Program-made: the position numbers and the translations under genes | Shown here: positions 6,071 to 13,024 of the stretch, piece by piece | How positions within the stretch are numbered: the first letter of the stretch is position 1 | Layout of the letters: each line of letters opens with the position of its first letter | From: Calidifontimicrobium sp964618555 | GTDB taxonomy: Bacteria > Pseudomonadota > Gammaproteobacteria > Burkholderiales > Burkholderiaceae_C | DNA: 13,024 nt | NCBI GenBank assembly: GCA_964618555.1 | Contig: CAZUBF010000105.1 | Coordinates: forward strand, 1-13,024 | Reading direction: 5' to 3' | Notes under the pieces: model-generated | What the model saw: the letters and a program-made list of their open reading frames with translations, nothing else | Database searches by the model: none | Told to the model about the DNA's origin: nothing

Positions 6071-8482
6071 ATGAAGTGGTTCCTGACCCGCCTGGCGTGG
6101 CTGCTGCTGGGGCTGCTCGTGCTCGGCGTCGGCGGCGCCTGGTGGACGCTGCGCTCCTTAGGGCAGGCCCGAGTCGACGGCGAGATGACGCTGCCCGGGC
6201 TGAGCGCGCCGGTGACCGTCTGGCGTGACGAGCTCGGCATCCCCTACATCCGGGCGGCCAACCTGCCCGACCTGTGGCGCGCGCAGGGCTTCGTCACCGC
6301 GCAGCACCGGCTGTTCCAGCTCGAGCTGTTCCGCGCCACCTGGCGCGGCGAGCTGGCCGCGACCTTCGGCGAGGCGGCGCTGAAGTCCGACATCCGCATG
6401 CGCGTCATCGGCACGCGCCGCAACGGCGAGCGACACGCGGCGACGATCGGCGCCGAGACCCGCGCGATGCTGCAGGCCTACGCCGACGGCATGAACGCCT
6501 ACGTCACCCGGCACCCGGGCGACCACCCGCTCGAGCCGCGCCTGGTCGGGCTGCCGGTGCGCCCGTGGAGCGTCGAGGACCTGGTCACCGTCGTGCACTA
6601 CGTGCACTACTCGCATGCGACCAACTTCAAGGCCGAGGTCGTCGCGCAGCAGTTGGTCGACAGGCTGGGCGAGCGCGCGCGCGAGATCCTGCCGCTGACC
6701 GTCAACCCGGATGGGGGCGGTGCCATGGCGCAGGCGACGCCGGACGCATCGCCGTCGCTGCGACTCGGCCTGCGCTGGAGCGACCTGCTGATCGCCCCCG
6801 ACGACCTCAACCACCAGGGGCTGGGATCGAACAACTGGGCGGTCGGGCCCGGCCGCTCGGCGTCGGGTCGGGCCGTCGTCGCCAACGACCCTCACCTGGA
6901 CAGCCGCATCCTGCCGGGCTACTGGCACCCGGTGGGGCTGTTCACGCCCGAGATCCAGGCCGTGGGAGCCGCGCTGCCGGGCATGCCGGGCATCCTGTCC
7001 GGCCGCACGCGGCACGTGGCGTTCGGCGTCACCAACGCCTACGGCGACGTGCAGGACCTGTACGTCGAGGCGCTCGATCCCGCCGATCCGCAGCGCTACC
7101 TCGACGCCGGGCGCAGCGTGCCGTTCGACGTCATCGACGAGACGATCCGCGTCAAGGACGCGCAGGCGCCTGGCGGGCACCGCGAGCACCGGCTGCGCAT
7201 CCGCTTCACGAGGCGCGGCCCGGTGGTCAGCGACCACGCCGGGCTCGGCCCGGGCGGCGACCGGGTGCTGGTGCTGCGCTCGACCGATGCCGAGGTGCTC
7301 GGCCCGGTGCTCGGCCACGAGGGGTTGCTCGCCGCGGGCGATGCCGCAGCGTTCGACCGCGAGGTGCAGAAGATCGACCTGATGATGTTCAACTTCGTCT
7401 TCGGCGACGCCGACGGCAACATCGGACACCGCGCCACCGGCGCGGTGCCGGTGCGTGCCGGGTCGGACGGCAGCCTGCCGCGCCCGGTGCCGGCCGACGG
7501 CAGCGACGACTGGACCGGCTTCATCCCGAAAGACCGCATGCCCGGCATGCTGAACCCGCCGCGTGCCTGGGTCGGCACCGCGAACCACGACACGCGCGAG
7601 CACGGTGACCCGTGGTACTACTCGAACTACGTCGCGCCCAACTACCGCTACCGCCGCATGTCGGAAGTGCTCGGTGCGGCACGCGCGATGTCGGTCGACG
7701 ACCACTTCGCGCTGATGGCCGACGACCGCAACCTGCAAAGCGACGCGCTGCGCGGCGCGATCGTCGCCGCGTTGCAGTCCGTCCCTGCGCAGCGCGACCT
7801 GGCGGCGCTGCTCGCCGACTGGGACGGTGTCGACCGCGCCGAGCAGGCCGCGCCGCTCGTGTACCAGGCGCTGTACCGCGAGATCGCGCGCGGCACCTTC
7901 GCCGACGAACTCGGCGACGAGCTGGCGCACGACATGCTCGGCACCTGGTACTTCTGGCAGCAGCGCTTCGACGCGCTGGTCGCCAGCCCCGACGCCGACT
8001 GGTTCGACGACGTGCGCACCGCGCAGCGGCGCGAGACGCTGGCCGACGTGATCCGCGCCGCGGCGCCACGCGCCCGTGCCGAGCTGGAGGCCGCCTACGG
8101 CAAGGACGTCTCGGCGTGGCAGTGGGGCCGCGCGCACGAGCTGCGCTTCGTCAGCCCGCTGCGGCGCAGCGGCGCCGGGCAGGCGTGGCTGGGCGGCATC
8201 GCGGCGCCGCGCGCCGGCAGCGGCGAGACGCTGGACCGCGGCGTGTACGACTTCAACCGACCGTACGCGGTGAACTTCTTCGCGTCGATGAAGATGGTCG
8301 CCGACTTCGGCCAGCCCGACCGCATCGAGGCGGTGATCGCCGGCGGCGTCAGCGAACGCCACTTCCAGCCGCACCAGAACGACCAGGTCCGACTGATGCT
8401 GGCCGGCGAGCGCCGCCCCTGGTGGCTCGACCCGGCACAGGCGCAGGCGAACGCCAGGCACACGCTGCGGCTGACGCCGTGA
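6071..8482 (+). CDS. Penicillin acylase family Ntn hydrolase (periplasmic amidase/acylase)
   Basis: 803 residues. An N-terminal hydrophobic segment (residues ~4-26, LTRLAWLLLGLLVLGVGGAWW) acts as signal or membrane anchor, placing the enzyme in the periplasm. The family is made as an inactive precursor that cleaves itself before a Ser, Cys or Thr, which becomes the beta-subunit N-terminus and nucleophile. Here the site is GLG|SNNWAVGP with Ser253. His275 in ANDPHL falls at beta-23, as in cephalosporin acylase and PvdQ (penicillin G acylase has Gln there). Asn505 in VGTANHD fits the oxyanion-hole Asn. Alpha-subunit landmarks are DELGIPYIRA (53-62) and AQGFVTAQHRLFQLELFR (71-88). Possible substrates include N-acyl-homoserine lactones, acylated amino acids or beta-lactams; sequence alone does not decide. 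ATG 6071 is chosen because the hydrophobic segment follows it directly. The upstream ribosome site is weak (AGCGAGA). Confidence 0.9.
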   Translation: MKWFLTRLAWLLLGLLVLGVGGAWWTLRSLGQARVDGEMTLPGLSAPVTVWRDELGIPYIRAANLPDLWRAQGFVTAQHRLFQLELFRATWRGELAATFGEAALKSDIRMRVIGTRRNGERHAATIGAETRAMLQAYADGMNAYVTRHPGDHPLEPRLVGLPVRPWSVEDLVTVVHYVHYSHATNFKAEVVAQQLVDRLGERAREILPLTVNPDGGGAMAQATPDASPSLRLGLRWSDLLIAPDDLNHQGLGSNNWAVGPGRSASGRAVVANDPHLDSRILPGYWHPVGLFTPEIQAVGAALPGMPGILSGRTRHVAFGVTNAYGDVQDLYVEALDPADPQRYLDAGRSVPFDVIDETIRVKDAQAPGGHREHRLRIRFTRRGPVVSDHAGLGPGGDRVLVLRSTDAEVLGPVLGHEGLLAAGDAAAFDREVQKIDLMMFNFVFGDADGNIGHRATGAVPVRAGSDGSLPRPVPADGSDDWTGFIPKDRMPGMLNPPRAWVGTANHDTREHGDPWYYSNYVAPNYRYRRMSEVLGAARAMSVDDHFALMADDRNLQSDALRGAIVAALQSVPAQRDLAALLADWDGVDRAEQAAPLVYQALYREIARGTFADELGDELAHDMLGTWYFWQQRFDALVASPDADWFDDVRTAQRRETLADVIRAAAPRARAELEAAYGKDVSAWQWGRAHELRFVSPLRRSGAGQAWLGGIAAPRAGSGETLDRGVYDFNRPYAVNFFASMKMVADFGQPDRIEAVIAGGVSERHFQPHQNDQVRLMLAGERRPWWLDPAQAQANARHTLRLTP

Positions 8483-8501
8483 GCCGCGGCGGCGTCGCGG
8501 C
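8483..8501. terminator. Small hairpin in the 21-base gap between convergent genes
   Basis: GCCGCG (8483-8488) and CGCGGC (8496-8501) pair over a 7-base loop. The stem starts right after the acylase stop codon and ends 2 bases before the rlmJ stop on the other strand. It has no T-run on either side. It may help end both transcripts, but is short. Confidence 0.3.
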
Positions 8502-8503
8502 GC

Positions 8504-9358
8504 TCAGGGCCCGGCGTGCTGCTCGAGCGCGAAGCGCGCGCCGGGGTACTGGCCGAGCCGCTGCACCAGCACCGGCAGCGTCTGCTGCAGTGCGTCGTGC
8601 AGCGTCCACGGCGGGTTGACGACGAACACCCCGCTGCCGGTCATGCCGAACCCGCCTTCGCCGGCCGGCGCGACGTGCAGCGTCGCGTGCAGCCAGCCCT
8701 TCGGCGCGGACTGCGCTGCAGCCTTCAGCCGGCGCGGCAGCTGCGCCGCCTCGACCAGCTGCAGCTGCGGATACCAGACGATCACGGTGCCGGTGGCGAA
8801 GCGGTGCAGTGCCTCGCGCAGCGCGCCGACGACCTTCGCGTAGTCGGTCTTCAGCTCGTAGCTGGGGTCGATCAGCAGCACGCCGCGGCGCGACGGCGGC
8901 GGCAGCTCGCGCGCCAGCGCCGCGAAGCCGTCGCTCATCGACACCTCGCTGTGCCGGCGCCGGCCCAGGTAGGCGGCGAGGATGCGGTGGTCGGTGGGGT
9001 GCAGCTCGTAGCAGTGCAGCCGGTCGGCCGGGCGCAGCAGCTGCGCGGCCAGCGCCGGCGAGCCGGGGTACTGCGCCAGCGCGCCACCGCCGTTGAAGGC
9101 GTGCACCTGCGCGACGTAGTCGGCCAGGGCCGGCGGCAGGTCGTCGGCGTCCCACAGCCGCGCGATGCCTTGCACGTACTCGCCCCTCTTGAGCGCGTAG
9201 TCGCTCTCCAGCGAGTAGCCGCCGGCGCCGGCGTGCGTGTCGACCAGCGTGAACGGCTTGTCCTTGGACACCATGTGGCGCAGGACCTGTACCAGCACGG
9301 CGTGCTTGAGCACGTCGCCGTGGTTGCCGGCGTGGAAGGCGTGGCGGTAGGCGAGCAT
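8504..9358 (-). CDS. rlmJ: 23S rRNA (adenine(2030)-N6)-methyltransferase RlmJ
   Basis: 284 residues, the same size as E. coli RlmJ (YhiR), which methylates N6 of A2030 in 23S rRNA using SAM. The match runs from the first residue: MLAYRHAFHAGNHGDVLKHAVL, then DKPFTLVDTHAGAGGYSL (33-50, SAM-binding motif with D40), then GEYVQGIARLW (59-69) and PGSPALAAQLLRP (98-110). Next come ELHPTDHRIL (118-127), SRRGVLLIDPSYELKTDY (156-173) and FVVNPPWTLHDAL near 256. The catalytic motif reads DPSY (164-167) where E. coli has DPPY; Asp164 keeps its place. The start is set by the conserved N-terminus; no good Shine-Dalgarno is visible upstream. The gene is divergent from the reductase gene (92 bases apart) and convergent with the acylase gene. 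RlmJ is normally a stand-alone housekeeping gene. Confidence 0.96.
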   Translation of the reverse strand: MLAYRHAFHAGNHGDVLKHAVLVQVLRHMVSKDKPFTLVDTHAGAGGYSLESDYALKRGEYVQGIARLWDADDLPPALADYVAQVHAFNGGGALAQYPGSPALAAQLLRPADRLHCYELHPTDHRILAAYLGRRRHSEVSMSDGFAALARELPPPSRRGVLLIDPSYELKTDYAKVVGALREALHRFATGTVIVWYPQLQLVEAAQLPRRLKAAAQSAPKGWLHATLHVAPAGEGGFGMTGSGVFVVNPPWTLHDALQQTLPVLVQRLGQYPGARFALEQHAGP

Positions 9359-9450
9359 GGTGCGCAGTATCCGCCGGCGTCATGTGCGCGACGGCGCGTT
9401 CGTCCCGGCTCGCGTACCCTCTAGGGTTTCGTCCGCCCCTTGCCCCGTCC
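9359..9450. promoter_or_regulatory. Divergent promoter region between rlmJ and the reductase gene
   Basis: These 92 bases must hold promoters for both genes. The only notable element is a short dyad ACCCT-CT-AGGGT at 9416-9427, about 24 bases before the reductase start. It could be an operator or overlap a poor -10 (TACCCT). No clear -35 is seen for either direction. Confidence 0.3.
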
Positions 9451-10560
9451 ATGCCCACACTGTTCGACCCGATCCGCATCGGCGAGCTCGACCTCGCCAC
9501 CCGCATCGTGATGGCCCCGCTGACGCGCAACCGCGCACCGGCGCAGATGCCCAACGCGCTGATGGCGCAGTACTACGCACAGCGTGCCGACCCGGCCACC
9601 GGCGCCGCGCTGATCGTCACCGAGGGCACCCCGGTGTGCCCCGAGGGCCACGGCTACCTCGACACGCCGGGGTTGCACGGCGCCGAGCAGGTGGCCGCGT
9701 GGCGCAAGGTCACCGACGCGGTGCACGCGCGCGGCGCGAAGGTCGTCGTGCAGCTCTGGCACGTCGGGCGCATCTCGCACGTCTCGCTGCAGCCCGGCGG
9801 CGCGGCGCCGGTGTCGTCGACCGCGCGCGTCGCGCACAGCCGCACCTTCACGCGCGACGGCTTCGTGCCCTGCTCGCCGCCGCGCGCGCTGACCACCGCC
9901 GAGGTCGCCGATGTCGTCGACGCCTTCCGCCGCGCCGCCGGCCGCGCGCTCGACGCGGGCTTCGACGGCGTCGAGATCCACGGCGCCAACGGCTACCTGG
10001 TCGAGCAGTTCCTGCGCGACAGCATCAACGACCGCGACGACGCCTACGGCGGCCCGGTCGACCACCGCACGCGCTTCCTGCGCGAGGTGATGGCGGCGGT
10101 GGCCGGCGAGATCGGCGGCGGGCGCACGGGGCTGCGGCTGAGTCCCGTGACCCCGGTCAACGACGCCGGGCAGGACAGCGACGCGCAGGCGCTGTACGAG
10201 GCCGCGGTGGCGCAGCTCGCGCCGCTGGGGCTCGCCTACCTGCACGTCGTCGAGGGCCAGACCGGCGGGCCGCGCGACCTGTCGCCGCAGGGCGCGCCTT
10301 TCGACTACGCGGCGCTGCGCCGGCGCTTCCCGGGCGCCTGGATGGTCAACAACGGCTACACGCGCGAGATGGCGCTCGATGCGGTGGCCTCGGGCACGGC
10401 CGATCTGGTGGCGTTCGGCAAGGGGTTCATCGCCAACCCCGACCTCGCGCTGCGGTGGCGCCGCGACGCGCCGCTGAACCCGCTGGACACGAAGACGCTG
10501 TACGGGGGTGGCGCCGCCGGCTACGTCGACTACCCGACGCTGGACCACGCCACCGCGTGA
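9451..10560 (+). CDS. Old Yellow Enzyme family FMN-dependent alkene reductase (NemA-like)
   Basis: 369 residues forming a flavin-binding TIM barrel of the NADH:flavin oxidoreductase/OYE family. Members reduce activated C=C bonds, nitro groups and similar electrophiles with NAD(P)H. Motifs seen: TLFDPIRIGELDLATRIV (3-20), MAPLTRNRAP (21-30, FMN contact Thr25), VTEGTPV (56-62), VVVQLWHVGRISH (98-110), and GFDGVEIHGANGYLVEQFL (170-188). The last holds the substrate-binding His177/Asn180 pair and proton donor Tyr182. It continues with YGGPVDHRTRFL (199-210), AYLHVVEG and, at the C-terminal end, YGGGAAGYVDYPTL, closely like E. coli NemA (from memory). NemA uses His-His, so this His-Asn pair is closer to yeast OYE1. 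ATG 9451 is chosen over ATG 9382 because the family begins at this residue. No recognisable Shine-Dalgarno; transcribed alone. A stress or detoxification role is inferred. Confidence 0.92.
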   Translation: MPTLFDPIRIGELDLATRIVMAPLTRNRAPAQMPNALMAQYYAQRADPATGAALIVTEGTPVCPEGHGYLDTPGLHGAEQVAAWRKVTDAVHARGAKVVVQLWHVGRISHVSLQPGGAAPVSSTARVAHSRTFTRDGFVPCSPPRALTTAEVADVVDAFRRAAGRALDAGFDGVEIHGANGYLVEQFLRDSINDRDDAYGGPVDHRTRFLREVMAAVAGEIGGGRTGLRLSPVTPVNDAGQDSDAQALYEAAVAQLAPLGLAYLHVVEGQTGGPRDLSPQGAPFDYAALRRRFPGAWMVNNGYTREMALDAVASGTADLVAFGKGFIANPDLALRWRRDAPLNPLDTKTLYGGGAAGYVDYPTLDHATA

Positions 10561-10597
10561 GCCGGCCGCCGCGCTCGCCCGCGTGACGGCGCGCAGT

Positions 10598-11179
10598 CTA
10601 GCGCGGCGCGTGGCGCCGGGCGCGGAACAGTTCGGCGATGCCGACCTCGCGTGCGCCCGGGCGCAGCACGCCGCGCTCGCCTGCGGCGATCGTGCCAGGC
10701 ACCGCCACCTGCAGGTAGAAGCCGCACATCCCCGACTGCACCATCATCCTCGCGGCCTGCGCGAAGCCCATCGCGGCATCGAACTTGAAGCACGGCAAGC
10801 GCGGTTCGCTGACCGCCAGCTCGACCCCGCCTTCGAAGCACAGCCGGTCGCCGACCCAGGCGTCAGCCTCGAGCAGTCCGGCCAGCGTGAGGTTCTCGCC
10901 GAACGCGCCGTGAGGCAGCGCGGCATCCCACGCGGCGGCGGCGGCCTGCGCGCGCAGCGTGCGCCACACCGGGTAGTGCTCGACCGGGTACGCGTACACC
11001 GCCTTCGACAGGCCGCCGTGCACCGAGAGGTCGGCCTGTTCGTCGCCGTCGAGGCCGAGGGCGCGCACCGCCACCGGCCCGGCGACCGGGGTCTTGGCGT
11101 ACGCGCTGGCGACGCAGCGCGCGCCGATCGCGACTTGGCGCGTCTGCCCAATGTTCACGCTGATGACCGCGATGCGCAT
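10598..11179 (-). CDS. MOSC-domain protein, YiiM-like
   Basis: 193 residues. MOSC domains occur in molybdenum-cofactor sulfurases and in YiiM/YcbX-type proteins, which detoxify N-hydroxylated bases with molybdenum cofactor bound through a conserved Cys. Here the sequence runs MRIAVISVNIG (1-11), VRALGLDGDEQADLSVHGG (38-56), KAVYAYPVEHYPVW (59-72), GAFGENLT (91-98) and SEPRLPCFKF (124-133), where Cys130 is the expected cofactor ligand. It ends with a short C-terminal segment, SGMCGFYLQVAVPGTIAAG. No ferredoxin or other electron-transfer domain is attached, so it needs a partner reductase, as YiiM does. ATG 11177-11179 is chosen because family members begin MxIxxISV; a 22-residue upstream extension looks non-coding. 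It is divergent from pckG with 266 bases between, and its stop is 37 bases from the convergent reductase stop. Confidence 0.88.
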   Translation of the reverse strand: MRIAVISVNIGQTRQVAIGARCVASAYAKTPVAGPVAVRALGLDGDEQADLSVHGGLSKAVYAYPVEHYPVWRTLRAQAAAAAWDAALPHGAFGENLTLAGLLEADAWVGDRLCFEGGVELAVSEPRLPCFKFDAAMGFAQAARMMVQSGMCGFYLQVAVPGTIAAGERGVLRPGAREVGIAELFRARRHAPR

Positions 11180-11201
11180 GGTCTGGCTTCGATCGTGCCG
11201 A

Positions 11202-11231
11202 TTAGTTAAGTAAAATGCAAAGCTGCTTTGC
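11202..11231. promoter_or_regulatory. AT-rich divergent promoter/operator patch upstream of MOSC gene and pckG
   Basis: This is the most AT-rich stretch in the window. It holds a near-perfect 12-base dyad TTAGTTAAGTAA (11202-11213, one mismatched pair) and a perfect dyad GCAAAG-CTG-CTTTGC (11217-11231). Between and overlapping them is TAAAAT (11211-11216), a 5/6 match to the sigma-70 -10 box on the + strand. The -35 region 17 bases upstream (TTCGAT) is poor, so an activator might be needed. Position between two divergent genes supports a shared control region. Confidence 0.5.
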
Positions 11232-11287
11232 GATTGATCGGGCACCTCTGCCGCGGCGACCCCGGATCGTGGTGGTCACCGGCCCAT

Positions 11288-11293
11288 TACACT
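11288..11293 (+). promoter_or_regulatory. Alternative weak -10 candidate for pckG
   Basis: TACACT matches 4 of 6 positions of the -10 consensus. It would start transcription near 11300, just before the first leader hairpin. No good -35 is found at 16-18 bases upstream. Listed only as an alternative to the TAAAAT at 11211-11216. Confidence 0.2.
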
Positions 11294-11305
11294 CGCCCGA
11301 CAATC

Positions 11306-11337
11306 GACGCCCCGCGGCGCCACCGCCGCGGGGCGTT
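11306..11337 (+). promoter_or_regulatory. Strong GC hairpin 1 in the pckG leader
   Basis: ACGCCCCGCGGCG (11307-11319) pairs perfectly with CGCCGCGGGGCGT (11324-11336), a 13-bp stem closed by a 4-base loop CCAC. One more G-U pair is possible at 11306/11337. The following bases TTCCTCACTGT are only partly T-rich. It could be an attenuator, the end of a short leader RNA, or a 5' stabilising stem, depending on where pckG transcription starts. Confidence 0.6.
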
Positions 11338-11350
11338 CCTCACTGTAGTC

Positions 11351-11366
11351 GCCGGCGATGGCCGGC
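11351..11366 (+). promoter_or_regulatory. Hairpin 2 in the pckG leader
   Basis: GCCGGC (11351-11356) and GCCGGC (11361-11366) form a 6-bp stem over a tetraloop GATG. It sits 14 bases after hairpin 1 and 7 bases before hairpin 3. Such a short GC stem could occur by chance here, but its place in a row of three is notable. Confidence 0.4.
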
Positions 11367-11373
11367 CGGTGGC

Positions 11374-11420
11374 ATTGGGCCAGGCCCGACGAGCGACCCG
11401 GGCTGCGGGCCTGCCCCAAT
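11374..11420 (+). promoter_or_regulatory. Long hairpin 3 just upstream of the pckG ribosome binding site
   Basis: ATTGGGCCAGGCCCG (11374-11388) pairs with CGGGCCTGCCCCAAT (11406-11420) in 14 of 15 positions; the only mismatch is C11380/C11414. The loop is 17 bases. The stem ends 16 bases before the Shine-Dalgarno GGAG. No T-run follows, so it is not an intrinsic terminator. A role in pckG translation or mRNA stability is inferred. Confidence 0.6.
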
Positions 11421-11436
11421 CCCGCCTGCAACGATT

Positions 11437-11440
11437 GGAG
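11437..11440 (+). promoter_or_regulatory. pckG ribosome binding site
   Basis: GGAG lies 5 bases before ATG 11446, one of the few clear Shine-Dalgarno sequences in the window. It fixes the pckG start. Its upstream part (ATTGG, 11434-11438) is complementary to the 3' arm of hairpin 3. Confidence 0.75.
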
Positions 11441-11445
11441 TAGTC

Positions 11446-13024
<1,579 letters not shown>

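Noticed and set aside
2616..6074. A 1152-residue open frame on the + strand antisense to PhoX and the CoA-transferase
   Set aside because: It is Arg/Ala/Val/His-rich with no motif, and mirrors two well-recognised minus-strand genes. High GC removes stop codons in shadow frames.
2839..6240. A 1133-residue minus-strand open frame overlapping PhoX, the CoA-transferase and part of the acylase
   Set aside because: Almost only Arg/Ala/Gly/Pro; it is the out-of-frame shadow of the real genes.
9382..9450. Longer start for the Old Yellow Enzyme reductase at ATG 9382
   Set aside because: Family proteins begin with the xxLFDPIxIG strand encoded from 9451; the extension is unlike them.
11306..11420. 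The hairpin row considered as a CRISPR array, attachment site or REP element
   Set aside because: The three stems have unrelated sequences and different sizes, there are no repeat-spacer units, and no integrase or transposase is nearby.
11228..11443. A 71-codon + strand leader ORF ending 2 bases before the pckG start
   Set aside because: It begins with TTG, has no ribosome site, runs through the three hairpins, and its product shows no family features. A regulatory leader peptide cannot be excluded but is not supported.

Overview
The window is a GC-rich, gene-dense chromosomal segment. Codon use is strongly biased to G/C at third positions, so long shadow ORFs run antisense to real genes. 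Gene content and protein style (PriA, RlmJ of the E. coli type, GTP-dependent PEP carboxykinase, PhoX with a Tat signal, a CaiB-type CoA-transferase) suggest a betaproteobacterium, probably Burkholderiales. This is inferred from remembered family resemblance, not from a search.

Layout, left to right: the 3' end of priA (+, cut by the window edge); a TPR/SAM-methyltransferase fusion (+) 23 bases later; a small secreted hypothetical protein (-); about 420 bases without a gene; a two-gene unit on the minus strand, a CoA-transferase followed 6 bases later by a PhoX-family Tat-exported protein; a divergently transcribed penicillin-acylase-family Ntn hydrolase (+); rlmJ (-), convergent with it; an Old Yellow Enzyme family reductase (+), divergent from rlmJ; a MOSC-domain protein of the YiiM type (-); and the first ~526 codons of pckG (+), cut by the right edge.

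Most of this is ordinary housekeeping or metabolic sequence, and I see no mobile element, CRISPR array, tRNA, rRNA or defence system. The genes do not form one pathway. The only likely operons are priA with the TPR-methyltransferase, and the CoA-transferase with PhoX.

The most interesting non-coding signal is the 266-base region between the MOSC gene and pckG. It starts with an AT-rich patch carrying two dyads and a -10-like TAAAAT. Three strong stem-loops then follow in a row: a perfect 13-bp stem, a 6-bp stem with a 4-base loop, and a 15-bp stem with one mismatch. The third ends 16 bases before the pckG ribosome binding site. The 3' arm of that last stem can alternatively pair with the Shine-Dalgarno region. 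I read this as a possible structured mRNA leader controlling pckG. It is a hypothesis from visible complementarity only.
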